Positions 46,929 through 59,200 of a DNA stretch of 64,000 bases are shown one piece after another; the stretch's first letter is position 1; every line of letters begins with the position of its first letter. Source of the DNA: Heterostelium album PN500. Lineage: Eukaryota; Evosea; Eumycetozoa; Acytosteliales; Acytosteliaceae. The notes below the pieces were generated by a model. It was not told where the DNA came from, searched no databases, and saw only the letters and a list, made by a program, of their open reading frames with translations. The stretch covers positions 1 through 64,000 of the forward strand of contig NW_008805097.1 of assembly GCF_000004825.1 (NCBI RefSeq), written 5' to 3'. A program made the position numbers and the translations under genes.

Positions 46929-49441
46929 TTATAGATCAGAGGAAGCGGGTGGTGATTGGTTGTCAGTTGCTGCTGTGCTCTCTGTTGTTGATGGTGATGG
47001 TGTTGGTGTTTGTTGTTGTACTTCTTCTTCTACTTCTTCTTCTTCTTCTACTTCTTCTTCATGTTGTTGTTGTTGATTCTCTTCTGTAGTGTTAGTGTTG
47101 GTGTTGATGTTATTTTGTTGGTTGAAGTGTTCACTGTGGTTCTCATTAAATTCAGCGTCGTCATCTGCGTAGTCTTGATCGTTCTTATATTGATGATCGT
47201 ACTCGTCTTCGTCGTCGTCCTCATAGGAGATGTGATTTTGTTGGTGGTAGTTGTTGTCCATGAATCCTTGGTTATAGGCAAAACTATCGTTGTCATTATC
47301 GTAAATCTGATCATCGTCGTCGTCCTCGACCTCTGGTTGCATCATCAAACTCAATTTGAAATCACCCAATGGCTCACTCTCCAAATTTAGGACTGGCTGC
47401 AATGAATTCTTTACAAATGATGCCCATCTTGGATTTTCTATTATTTTCAAACAAATAAAAGATTAGACAAACATATATATATTTAAAAGTAAAAGTAGTA
47501 GTAGATACATACCATCGGTACATTCCTTAACAGTTGGATTCTCTCTTGATTCATTAATAACACGAGCAATGTGATTCAAAAATCCCATATAACCATATCT
47601 GATACCCTTTTCTTTTTTAGTTTCATTGGTATTATCTTCGTCTCCTTGAATAATTCTTTCGACAAGCTTGGAGTCTTTTAATAACTAAACAATGATAATG
47701 ATGATGATAAGTTAATAAATGATAACAAAACTGTCTATATGGCATATTATATCAATGATACTTACTGAAAGCTTCAACTCTTCATTCTCACTTCCCAAAA
47801 CGATTTGGCAAATTTGGCTAACTTGGCTGTGGAGCAAATTGTTCCAAGGGTATTGGAAGAACAAATCCTGTTAAAAAAAAAAAAAAAAAAAAAAGAAATG
47901 AAAAAAAGAAGGTGATTTGGTCAGCTATTATTATAGATATTAAAGTTAATGATGATTGTAAATAATAAACATACCAAACATGAAGTAAGAATAGCAAGTT
48001 CCATAAACTTTTTATCAATACATAAATAACGAGAGTTGATCAAGTCGGCAAAGAACTCGATAATTTTTAATCTGTAGAAACCGAGTGGTGGTGAGAGTGG
48101 ACCGGTAGTGGTGGTAAAACTGTCTTCGGTGGTCTTCTTTAGCATCTCATTCAAGTCTTGGATATGGATGAGTGACTCTCTGAACAATGAACCCAATTCT
48201 TCGAGTGGTGTGGCTGTATTATCGTTGGTATTGTTCTCTTTATGTCTTCTCAATAACTTAATTATAACCGTCAGACCATGGAGGAAACTGGTTCCCAATG
48301 GTACCTATAAAATAAAAATAAAAAAAGAAAAATATTAACAATTATTATTAGTTTAATTGAAGAACTTTATCATTCATCATTATAATACTACTAATTGGTA
48401 CATACATCATTTAAAATAAAATTGTAAAGTTTCTTAATCATTTCTTCACCCTCCAACTTGACAATCAATGGTGATTCTGTATAGGAGTTGTTCAACTCTA
48501 CAATCTCAGATAGAATGAATGATGCATTCTCGTGGAACTATTGAATTAAAAAAAAAAAGAGTTGTTAGTTTTTAATGTGATCACAATATACTAATAGTAT
48601 AGTTTATCTAATTACCTCTGAATCCAAAGATGGATCGAATTTGGCAACGATTCCACCAATTAAATCGGATTTATCCAACCACTCCAAAGTACCGGCGCCA
48701 CCTTGGAATTCTTCTATGCTGATGATCTTGAGTAGGATCTCAACGACTGGTGATTTGTCGAGGTGTTGAATGAATTTATCAATAATGTTTTCTTGCTTCT
48801 TAATATAAGACATAGTCTATTATTTGATTAATTAAGAAGAAATGAAAAAAACAAATAGTAATAAAAAAGAAAAAAGATAATGTAAATATAAATATAATAG
48901 GTACTTGATTAAATGGTTAGTTAATAATAATAATTACCTCAATGGTCTTTCTACCTAAAAAGTTGATGGCAACTTTACTGATATAGGAGGAGAGCGAAAG
49001 GTTAAAGTTTGGTTGGTCCAAAATCTCATACAACTGTGAAAGATATTTGTTTTCATCTTTATAGACGGCATCGATCAAAGCAGGGATATCCATACAGAGA
49101 ATCTCTGAAGCCAAATAGGGGTATGACTCTTTGCGCTTTCTATCGGCTTCTTCCGGTGCCTCTTTAGTGACATACTCGAACAACAATCCAAGTTGTTCAG
49201 GTTTGACAAGACTATTATTATTTATTTAATTAATATATATTAATATATAATAAAATACAAAGCGTAGATAATAATAATAATAACTAATAACTTACTAATC
49301 AATTAATCTTTGATTTTGTAATTTACATTCTTGTAGGAATTCATCTTCGTCCAACAACTCCTCAAGAGTGTATTGATTACGGTCGAGGATGGTCTCTATG
49401 TGTGATATTGGGTGAAAACCAAAACTTCGCCAAAAACTCAT
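46929..49441 (-). CDS. SAPS-domain PP6 regulatory subunit (SIT4-associated protein), 621 aa, eight exons
   Basis: Exons are 49296-49441, 48938-49211, 48616-48816, 48406-48537, 47975-48304, 47766-47867, 47513-47684 and 46929-47437; all joins are GT-AG and in frame. It starts MSFWRSFGFHPISHIETILD, close to the start of SAPS proteins (M-FW-F--ts-ie--Ld). The SAPS alpha-helical repeats follow (TLEELLDEDEFLQECKLQNQ, QGGAGTLEWLDKSDLI, ESPLIVKLEGEEMIKKLYNF). The last exon is acidic (Asp/Glu runs) and Gln/Asn-rich. SAPS proteins tether and direct the PP6/Sit4 phosphatase catalytic subunit. The length is shorter than human PPP6R1-3 (about 800-900). Confidence 0.9.
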
Positions 49442-51720
49442 TGTGGGCTATCTGTTTATATATTAATTATCCTGTATGAGGTGAAAAGTGTGAGCGTTCT
49501 TGGTTATAATATCTATATATTTGAATAAATAGGTAGGTAGGTAACTGGTCAGTATTAATTTCATTTTAGTCAACTAAATTAAATTTTTATTATTGGTGAA
49601 TGAATATCATTCAATTGAATGAATAAAACAAAACAAAATAAAAATAACAAACAAACTAAAACAAACTTAAATAGTAACTCTTATATCCAATCCAATATCC
49701 AATTCTTAACGATTTATATTATATCATAACCTGTTTATTGCTCAAATTTGAGTGGCACAATCAAATGTCTGATATTCATCTTGTTCTATCTTGTCTTTGT
49801 TTGTTGGTCATGATTTGCTATCTTATTTTTAGATGTAAAGTCTTGTAATTATGTTATGTAGGTACCTAACAATGTGAATATATAAAATACGCCTAATGAA
49901 TTTGCTGTTGTTGTTGTTGTCGTTGATAATGTTACAAGTTGATGATTTGACTTTAAAAAATAAGTATAATCTAAAGCTTATATATTTAGTAGTACAGAAA
50001 ATGCCAGCAATAAAAATAAAAATAAAAAAAAGTATGGCGTTGATTTCAAAGTTGGTCGATTTCCAAATGTATGACTTTAATTCAAAAAAATAACTGATGA
50101 TGTTGATGAAAATAAATATTGTTTTGGCTGTGTTTTTTTTTTTTGTTATCAGTGGTATATCTCTCTAACACTCCACTAAAAAATTTGATGAAAGCGGGAT
50201 TGCAAAAAAAAAAAAAAAGTGAAAAAAATCAAAAAAAAAAAAAAAAAACATTCAAAAAAAAAAAAAAAAAAAAAATTTTTGAGATAAAAAAAAAAATGAC
50301 ACAAAAATATTACAAGTTAAAATTTGCTTGTTTAAGTGATTATTCCAAAAGAAGATTTTGATGGTATAAGAATGAATTACTAATTAATTAATTAATTGAT
50401 TGATTGATTGACTTTTGGATGATTACTATTGCTATTATTGTTTAATTGAGTGCTTATTGTTTAATAGATTGTCATCATGTTTTAATAAATCTAGATTATG
50501 ATGCCCTGTTTGTTATATCTGTGTGTGGATGTACATTCGCAAAAACTGAATATTTCTTTTTTTTTTTTTGAATAATAGTAGTTATAAGATATAAAATAAA
50601 ATAAAAAAACTACTTAAGTGTGTGAAGTCCAAAAGAAGATGGGACTGGCACTTTGTTTGTTTGTTTGTTCAAACAATGTGATGTGTAAAACAATATTAAA
50701 ACCTATATAGGTTTCGATCGAATTCTGGTCGATTTCAAAGATGAGTTCTTCTGTGATTAATTTTTGTTATTTTCTATATATATATATGTAGAAGAGATGT
50801 ATGATTCGATTATTATCTTTGATGGATCGATCTATCCCTAGGTTCGATCGATATGTTATTTTTACTCTAAGCCAACAATAATCACAATCTATCTCTATAT
50901 CTATCTTCAATATAAAGATAGGTCCTAAATACAACAACCAACTATTATTATTATTTCTAGATTAATATATTCTATTTTTATCTTTCAATCTATCTATCTA
51001 TCTACTTTGATTCGCATTTACAACAACAAAAGTTGGTCTTTACTTCTTCTTTACTCCTTCACTTCTTATTTTAACTTTCTAATTTAAAATATGAAAACAC
51101 ACAAGAAAATGAAGATATGTTGAAATGTTACTTTTTTTGTTTTTTTTTTTTTTTGTTTTGGTGTTTTATGATTTTTTTATAATAATACAATACTTTTAAA
51201 TATAATATAATATATAAAAGATTATTCTTAATTATTGTTTGTATCAAGACTAATTTTGATTTTTTATTTTTTTTATTTTTATTTTTTTTTGATTTTTTTC
51301 AATCAACACACAACCACCTTTTTTTTTTTTGTTTTTTGTTTTTGTTTTTTTTAATTTTTTTTTTAACGTTACTGAACCAATTAATTTGATTGAACTTAAC
51401 ATTATTATTTGATGATATGTTTTATTATTATTTGATTTGACTCAACTAAAATGAATATCACATCTAATAAAATAAATAAAATATTGATTTTTAAAAAGGT
51501 TTATTTTTATTATTTTTATTTGTTAAGTTTACTCTTTTTTTTTTGTTTTCTTTTTTGCTTGTTTTGTTATTGATTGATTAATATAGGTTGGGTTGGTTTG
51601 CAATCGATTACTGTGATTGTAAATTACAAGTTGGATGTGGATTGGGTTGGTTGGTTTTTGTTGTGTTTTTAATAAGTAAATAAACAAACTCTCTCTCTTA
51701 AAAAAATAAAATAAACTAAA
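49442..51720. other. 2.3-kb A/T-rich intergenic region
   Basis: The longest gene-free stretch. It has long oligo-A runs at 50203-50300 and oligo-T runs at 51130-51380, and a short palindromic patch around 50820-50850 (GATCGATC, TTCGATCGAT). No tRNA or snRNA gene is evident. Short frames here (49896-50093, 50119-50361) are compositional. Confidence 0.55.
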
Positions 51721-52664
51721 TTAGCCCTCCCAGAATCTTGGAAGTTCATTAGCTGGAATCATTCTTCTTTCTACACCATTACTATCGATGACACAAAGTC
51801 TAATAACACCACCTGATGATCCATCTCTAAACATAGCAAGTGCCAACGCTAAAATGAATGATTAAATGATAAAGATTGATGATTAGTAAATTTGATTTAA
51901 AAATTATGAATGAATATGTTTGATAATGATAATAGTTAATGATGACATACAGTTCTTTACAAATTCTACACATTCATCTTTTGTCATATCTGGTTTAAAT
52001 TTAGAATCGCAGTAACCATAGATGTAGGTTGAACCGGAACCACCGATGGCAAATGGCTGTTGGACCATCGATCCACCCAGTGAAATATTGTAAACGCTTC
52101 CACCATTGTGCTTATCCCAACCGGCTACAATGATACCGGCCAACAAGTTATTCTTGTTGTTATAGCAAAGTAGTTGAAATAGTGATGCTGCTGTTTTTAC
52201 ATCTGGATCGTCTCCAAGTTCAGAGCTATATAACAATATTGATGAGTCATCAAATATATATATATATATATATTAATATCATTCATTTAATAAATAATAT
52301 TAATATCATTGTTTGTTACATACTTATGCATTTCAAGATAGTATCTAACATAGTCAGAGATTGCTTGAGTATCGGCAGCGGAACCTGATCTACAACAATA
52401 AATCTTTTCGTGGATCGGTGTAATCTTGTTGGTTACACGATTGGCAACATATGATCCTGTAGTAGTTCTTGAGTCTGCACCCATAACAACACCACCGTTG
52501 TAAGCAACTGCCATAATTGATGTCTAAATAATAATAAAAAAAGTTAGTTTTAATAAAGTTTTAATGAGTATGCTTTTAGTTAGCTTTCATAATTTAATAG
52601 ATATTAGATTAGTTGAACATACACCTAAATCAACGGCATTTGATAACCATTCTGGAGCTTCCAT
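51721..52664 (-). CDS. 20S proteasome beta1 subunit (PSMB6), 214 aa
   Basis: Exons are 52623-52664, 52324-52523, 51951-52225 and 51721-51848, all GT-AG in frame. The short propeptide [14 protein letters not shown] ends before the catalytic Thr: [22 protein letters not shown], with the cleavage falling at the first exon junction. Downstream motifs include [20 protein letters not shown], the Lys of TNKITPI, and [14 protein letters not shown] (the SGS active-site helper). Beta1 carries the caspase-like activity in the 20S core. Confidence 0.96.
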
Positions 52665-53106
52665 TTTTTTTATATATATATCGATTATCTATATAGTATT
52701 ATTGAATAATGAAGTGGTTTATAAAAAAAACAAACAAAAGTGATATTATATAATATCAAAATAGGAAAGTAATAAATATGTACAAACAAATAATAGATTA
52801 AAAAAAATATAAAAAAAAAAGTAAAATAAAATGTGTGTTTTAAATTAATTTCAATTTTAGTTTTTGTGTTATTTTTTTATTATTTATTATGATTGGAATG
52901 AAGTTCACCACACAGTCAACCAACCTTTATCAAAAAATAAAAATGATCACAACAATTTTAAAAAATAATTTGAAATTAAAATTAAAAAAAAGTTTTTTTT
53001 TGATCATATTTTTTAATTTTAATTATAAGTTTTAATTAATTTCACACGCTTATTTATTATAAATAATATTAATCATTACAGTCAATCGATCAATCAAGAT
53101 CTAATC
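52665..53106. promoter_or_regulatory. divergent promoter between PSMB6 and EMC8/9
   Basis: A/T-rich; no defined site. Confidence 0.4.
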
Positions 53107-53797
53107 ATGTCAGAGATCACCATATCATTGCAATCATTTTTAAAGATACATTCACATTCATTCAAGTATTGTACGAATGCAGTGAACGGAATATTATTGG
53201 GATATGTCGAAAAGTCAGTATTGAATATCACCGATGTCATTCCACTGTCACACTCAATGACACTGTTACCAATGTTTGAAGTTGCATTAATACAGGTAGG
53301 TTATGAATCATTTTATCATTATCATTATTGTCGTTTTTGATAATATAATATGTTAATTAATAATATTGTTATGTATGAATTAATCAATATATATATAGAT
53401 AGAAGCATATTGTAAGATAAATCAAATAGAAATGATTGGATATTATTATGCCAATGAGAATACATTTGAAAAGGATTTGGAGCCAATTGCAAAGAGAGTG
53501 GCAGATAAACTGTATAATGAATTGAATTCAATGTGTTTTTTGGGTGTCACAGAGATAAATGAGGATAATCCACTCGGTCTCATTCCAATCGGTAGAAACA
53601 ATGAAAATCAATGGGTAAAGAGTAGCATTAAACAATTGAGACTCACTGGAGACAAACAATCACCATCTTATCCGAAATCAATGATTCAAGCACATGTCAA
53701 AGATGGAAAACTTACACAATTCAACGATTTCGAAGACTATTTAAATAATCCTACTTTAGATTGGTTAAATAGACCATCTTCTTCTTCTTCACAGTAA
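53107..53797 (+). CDS. ER membrane complex subunit EMC8/9, 195 aa
   Basis: Exon 1 is 53107-53295 and exon 2 is 53399-53797 (phase 0). The family's MPN-like fold shows as AVNGILLGYVEKSVLNITDV, IPLSHSMTLLPMFEVAL and IEMIGYYYANENTFEKDLEP. A C-terminal segment before a Ser run contains DGKLTQFNDFEDYLNNPTLD with a final DWLN. Length is close to human EMC8 (210). EMC8/9 is a soluble cytosolic-side subunit of the complex that inserts membrane proteins into the ER. Confidence 0.93.
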
Positions 53798-54065
53798 ATA
53801 ATAGTAATAATAATAATAAAACCAAATATACACATATATATATGTTATTAATAACAAAAAAAAAAGGTAATATTTATTTTATTGTCGAAATGAATCGATT
53901 TAAGTTAATTTATCATATTATTGTTGTTGTTTGATGGATGATTAAATTGGAAATAATTTTAATATGATTGATGGATGGATGAAAAAGTTGATTGATTAAT
54001 TGATGGATGGATGAATTATTATTATTGATTAAAAATAATTGGATAAATAATTATTAATATTATCT
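53798..54065. terminator. convergent 3' flanks of EMC8/9 and the EGF-like gene
   Basis: A/T-rich with GATGGATG-type short repeats near 53935-54015. Confidence 0.4.
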
Positions 54066-55301
54066 TTAGGCAGTTGGATTCTTTTCACATACTGGTATTC
54101 CATTTTCCCAGATAATGTGATAATCGCATTGATCACATTTAGCACCATAGAAGTTGTTTCTACAGGAACAGGTTCCGTAGTTACAGAGAGTGAATGGAAC
54201 GTTTCCACATTCGTAGTCTTGGACACAGAAGAGTGGTTGGTTCTCACGATAGCACTTGGGGATACCGTTATTCCATTGAATTCTACCGCTGCAGGTTTCA
54301 CATTGATCACCACTGAATCCAGTAGCACAATAGCATTGATTTTGACGGGCAACTGTTGCGGTGTCGTAGAGAACTTTGGTCTTACCGGTGGCAACTTCGA
54401 TACTGATGATTTGATTGTCGTTCTGGTAGTAGACGAAACCTTCACTGTATTTAATGGTACCGGCTTTGGTGTCGGACGACAATTGCTTCTTGGTGGATGG
54501 GTTGGCGAGACTGACTTGGTAGATGCCGGTCGAGCTAGTATAGAAGATATCGGTATCGCTTGAGGTCATACCGTGGATGTAGCTCGATTCGTTGAAGATA
54601 GCAGACAACTTGGACTTGTCGCAGTTTACACAGGTGGTGTCGGCTTGGTAGAAGCTGGTTCCGGCGGCACTATTGGCAGAGAAGTAGAGCTTGCCGTTGT
54701 AGTATGACATTCCACTGCAGGTCTGTCCGGTGTACATGGTAGTGTTATCACGACGATCCTCAAAGGTCATTGGAATCTTGTTGTATTTTCTGATATCGAG
54801 ATCGCAGCTGTACATAATGTTGTTCTTCTCGTCGAATGCCATTCCCAGGTAGACAGAGAGGACCGACCAGACTTGGGTGAAAACATGGTTGGCGTATGGA
54901 CCGATTCCGGCGTTGCCAGCGGTAGCCTTGCTGTTGACGACGTATGGGATATGCTTGCTCTCGAGATAGTTGTACATTTGAACGACACGCTGTCCATTCT
55001 GAACGTTGGCATCGGATTCGATCTCTTCGATCACCTCGAATTCACCACCGTCCATAGAGACACGACCAAAGAAAGAAGCACCGTCCGGTCTGTTATCGAC
55101 GGCACCCAGATTGTTGATGAAATTAATGGTGTGTTGTCCATTGTCCAAACCGAATCCCGGAAGCATATGCTTGGCAGTCATATTGTAGCAATGAGCGAAT
55201 GGCTGAGTTCCACACTCGTAGCTCTGGGAGCAACTCTTGGCTCGGGCAGCAACGGCACCCACCACCAACAAAGCACAAAACAATTGTTTAAAAATTTTCA
55301 T
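54066..55301 (-). CDS. secreted EGF-like protein, 411 aa, single exon
   Basis: Signal peptide residues 1-19 (MKIFKQLFCALLVVGAVAA). The central part reads like beta-propeller strands (YTGQTCSGMSYYNGKLYFSA, YIHGMTSSDTDIFYTSSTGI). The C-terminus has two laminin/EGF-like Cys modules: CYCATGFSGDQCETC and CNYGTCSCRNNFYGAKCDQC, each followed by a similar I-W-NGIP-C tail (IQWNNGIPKC; IIWENGIPVC). Three ECG pieces (SYECGTQPFAHC, DYECGNVPFTLC) repeat. Secreted or matrix protein; specific role unknown. Coding sequence is unusually G+C-rich for the window, as in highly expressed dictyostelid genes (inference). Confidence 0.85.
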   Translation of the reverse strand: MKIFKQLFCALLVVGAVAARAKSCSQSYECGTQPFAHCYNMTAKHMLPGFGLDNGQHTINFINNLGAVDNRPDGASFFGRVSMDGGEFEVIEEIESDANVQNGQRVVQMYNYLESKHIPYVVNSKATAGNAGIGPYANHVFTQVWSVLSVYLGMAFDEKNNIMYSCDLDIRKYNKIPMTFEDRRDNTTMYTGQTCSGMSYYNGKLYFSANSAAGTSFYQADTTCVNCDKSKLSAIFNESSYIHGMTSSDTDIFYTSSTGIYQVSLANPSTKKQLSSDTKAGTIKYSEGFVYYQNDNQIISIEVATGKTKVLYDTATVARQNQCYCATGFSGDQCETCSGRIQWNNGIPKCYRENQPLFCVQDYECGNVPFTLCNYGTCSCRNNFYGAKCDQCDYHIIWENGIPVCEKNPTA

Positions 55302-56293
55302 TCTTTAAAATAATAATAATAATTTATATACTGACAATAATAATAATTTACAATATTTGATTTTAACATAAAATATGTATATAATAAGAAACAAAAAAAA
55401 AGATTAATTTAAATATGTAAATATATATTTGATTTAATTAAATATATTAAATATGATTTGAATTTAGAATGAATCAATTGGATTATCTATTTATACTTTT
55501 TTGTTACATTGAATTGTTTATAGGTTTTTTTTTTGTTCACTGTGTAGGGGGAACAGTGTGTTGTGTTGTCGTCAGTATACCTTTCATTTACTTTCAAATG
55601 CTCTTTTTTAGTAATATATATATCAGTTTGTTTTGTTTGTTTTTTTTTTTTTTCATATTAAAATTATCTTAAAGATAAGATGTCCATCCACCACCTTGAA
55701 CATGTTGATAAAGAATGGTGTTGTTTGAAAAAAAATAAAAAGAAACAAAGTGTGAATTAACCAAATTAAATTTACTTTTAAAAAACAAAAAATATGTGTG
55801 TGAATTTCATTTTTCATATATTGGGTGTCAATCACACAAATAATATACATAAAAACATATTTGGAATCTTAGGTTATAAATATGTGTGTGTTGATTTATT
55901 ATTTAAAAACAAAAAAATTGATTTATTCTTTAAAGATTATGTAATTCATTACTTTCTTTATTGGAAAGTTGATGTTAGAAAAAAAAGACAAAAAAGTAAT
56001 TGAACAACAATGTAACAAATAACAAATAGATATTTTAGGTATGAACATATATGATTATCATATCTTTCCAAATCAAATATATATTTATAATGCGGTTTCA
56101 TTTAAATATATTTTATTCCTTTGAATTCAGATTTTACAATATTTTTCCTACTTTGGGTCGATAATTAGAAGTAGAGATCTAAACTTGTCCAATCTTTAAG
56201 TTTACCTTTCCGAATAATTATTACTTGAATATATAATATTAAATTATGCATAACAATTGAAGTGATTATGATAATAATAAAAATAAAAAGTTT
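55302..56293. other. A/T-rich spacer
   Basis: Nearly 1 kb without a convincing gene; frames at 55469-55672 and 55794-56003 are Phe/Leu/Ile/Lys-rich compositional frames. Confidence 0.55.
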
Positions 56294-59200
56294 TTAAACT
56301 TTATTTCTTTTTTGTTGTCTTTCTTGAATTTCATCTCCTTCAACATCAACAAATTCACCTAGTGATAAGTCTAAATATTCATTGTTGTTTTGGTGATTGT
56401 TGCTGTTGTTGCTAAGAGGTGAGTTTATCTTTTTCACCTTACCGGTATTCTTTCCCATTAGTTTCTGTCTAATCTGTTCTCTCTGTTCATCACTATGTTG
56501 TGGACATCTCAATGTTTTAGTACACATCTTACCTGTACTATTTGAAACTACACCACACATCTATAGTTATTATTAATTACAATTCAAAATGTTATTATTA
56601 AAAACGTTTTTAAGGATAGAGCATTAATTAATTACAATAATAGTAATAACTACTTACTTTATCTAAAATACTATGAATCTTTTCAGGTGATTGTGATTTA
56701 ATTGTGTCTAAAGAATGTGCTTGTTCTATTTTAAATAAAAAGAAAGTAAAGTGAGTATGTAAGTATAATGGAGTACAAAAGGTTTGACAAATAACCTACT
56801 TGGTCTAGATTTTCTCTTGGAACCTTTTCCACGTGGTTCATAGTCATCGTCAGACTCCTCAGACATTGAGTTCTTATCGTTGTTTTGTAACTGTAAGAGA
56901 TGATCATTATTGGTTTTTCTAGTTAGTCTTGTAGTTCTTCCCATTCCCATACATTTTTCAAGATGTGGTGCATATCTCGATGAGTTCACCATCGATTCAC
57001 ATTTTAAACATTCAAACATATCACTTTGATTTTTAGTAACTTGTCCATATACATCTAATCCTTTTCTTATATATTCTATATATATATTGTTAAAGAGAGA
57101 GAAAGAGAGATATAATTTTTAATTAAAATTGAATAACAAAAAGATAATATATATATATATATATATAATGTAATACACATACCATTATCATTTATATCGC
57201 AATTTAAACAAAGTTTACCAGTATGATAATCTCTATGTGTTTCAAAGTAAATATCTAGGAGTACTTCTTCTAGTAGGTCAGAATATATTTCATAGGTTAT
57301 TTCATCCTCAAAGGTCTTCCTTGACTCCGCATCGGATAGATCGATTGATTGATCACCCAATTCTTGCTCATCGGTATCCATTTCAGTTTCATTGCTATTC
57401 GGTTCTGATGGCGTATCAACATTATTCTTTTCTTGATCTTCTTGCTTAATTGTTGGTGTACTAACTGATTCTATTGTTGTTGTTACTGATGGTACTCCTA
57501 CTTCTGTTGTTGCTGTTAAAGTATTGGAATTATTATTATTGCTTGGTGACATTGCTCTTTTAACCACTACTACTTCTTCCATGGTAGTAGGTATTGCAAT
57601 GCCCGGTAGTTGTAAATTGGGTGATGTTGTATTCGATGTCGATGCCGAGAAGGTAGAGGTTGTTGCGCTAACAAGTTCATTTGAGTTGTTGTTGTTCTGT
57701 ACATTCAATGCTGGAGCTGTTGCCGTTGCCGACGCTACCACCGCTGCATTGCTACTCGTTGCCGCTCCAACAGTTGATGGCTGCTTTGTCAATGCAGTTG
57801 GCTGAGTGGTGGTTGTCGATGTCGTTGTTGCTTTAGCTTGTTTATCTTGATCCTTCTTTGTAATAGGTGCTTTTGGTTTAGCTTGTTGTTGTTTCGATGC
57901 TTTAGAGCTACTTTTTGCTGTTGCAGCCGCTCCTCTTTTAGTTGTCGCTTTCTCATCCTCACTTTCGCTTTCACTCTCTGATTCGCTACCACTTCCACTT
58001 CCACTGCTTGTGTCTTCTGTCTCACTGCCACTTCCACTGCTTGTATCCTCTGTTTCGCTGCCACTTCCACTGCTACTGCTGCTGTCAGTGTAGCTATAGT
58101 CACTATCGTCGTCATCGTCACTGGTGTCATATGAAGAGGATGTACTCTCGTAGTCACTTTCGTCGCCACTATCGTCGTCACTTCTCTTTTTCTTTCTACC
58201 AATACCTTGATTGATGTTACTACCTTTACCCTTATTTCCACTTCCACTACCAGCACCACCACTTTTTGAACTGTCTTTAGAGGTATTCTTTCCACTGCTA
58301 TTGGAAGTAGATTTTTTATTTCCACCACTACCATTTCCACTCTTTCCACTGTTGTTTCCACTTCCGCTGCCACCACTACTGCCACCAGCGCCACCTCCAC
58401 CACTATATCTGGATGATGATGAGGATGTTGCCAGTGAGACATTGGTTCCGCTCGAAGACTTTCCAAGATTGGGACTTCTCATGCTAGTACTACTACCATC
58501 ATGAGAAGGAGATAGTATCTTTGCTGACGAGGTTGATGAAGATAGCTTGCCAGACGATGATGATGATGTTAATGCTCCGCCTGTTTTCATCGAAGAGCTG
58601 TTATACTCTGGACTATCTTTTAAATTGGAAGAAGAGGTAGAAGTAGATGAAGATTTACTTCCACTACCACTTGTTTTATCTTTGTCCTTGTCACGTGACC
58701 TGCTTCTATCTCTTCGACTATCGCGATCTCTATATCTACTATCTCTGCTATCTCTACTGTCTCTACTGTCTCTATCTCTATCTCTATCGCGATCTCTGTC
58801 TCTATCGCGATCCCTGTATCGACTGTCTCTGCTATCTCTGCTGTCTCTACTGTCTCGACTGTCTCTACTATCACGATCTCTGTCTCTATCGCGATCTCTA
58901 TCACGATCTCTGTCTCTATCGCGATCTCTCTCTCTGTATCTATCGCGATCTCTATCTCTATCGACATCTCTATCTCTTTCTCTACTGTTTCTAGTGCTTC
59001 CACCGCCACTTCCACCGCCACTTGTTGTCGATTTCTTGATATCATTACTACTGTTGTTCAATGAAGAAGACCGACTACTACTATTACTTGTAGTTCCATC
59101 TTTTGGTATCTCTTTACTATTCTTTAATGAAGATGATCCAGATCCTCCAGTTGCAGTAGTATTGCCAGCTGCAATGGCAGCAGCAGCAGTTGTTGTAGGT

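Noticed and set aside
49896-50361. Two short frames in the 2.3-kb spacer
   Set aside because: Composed of homopolymer-encoded Leu or Lys runs; no splice or family support.
50700-50860. Possible tRNA-like GGTTCGATC segments
   Set aside because: Neither a cloverleaf nor an A-box partner could be built around them.
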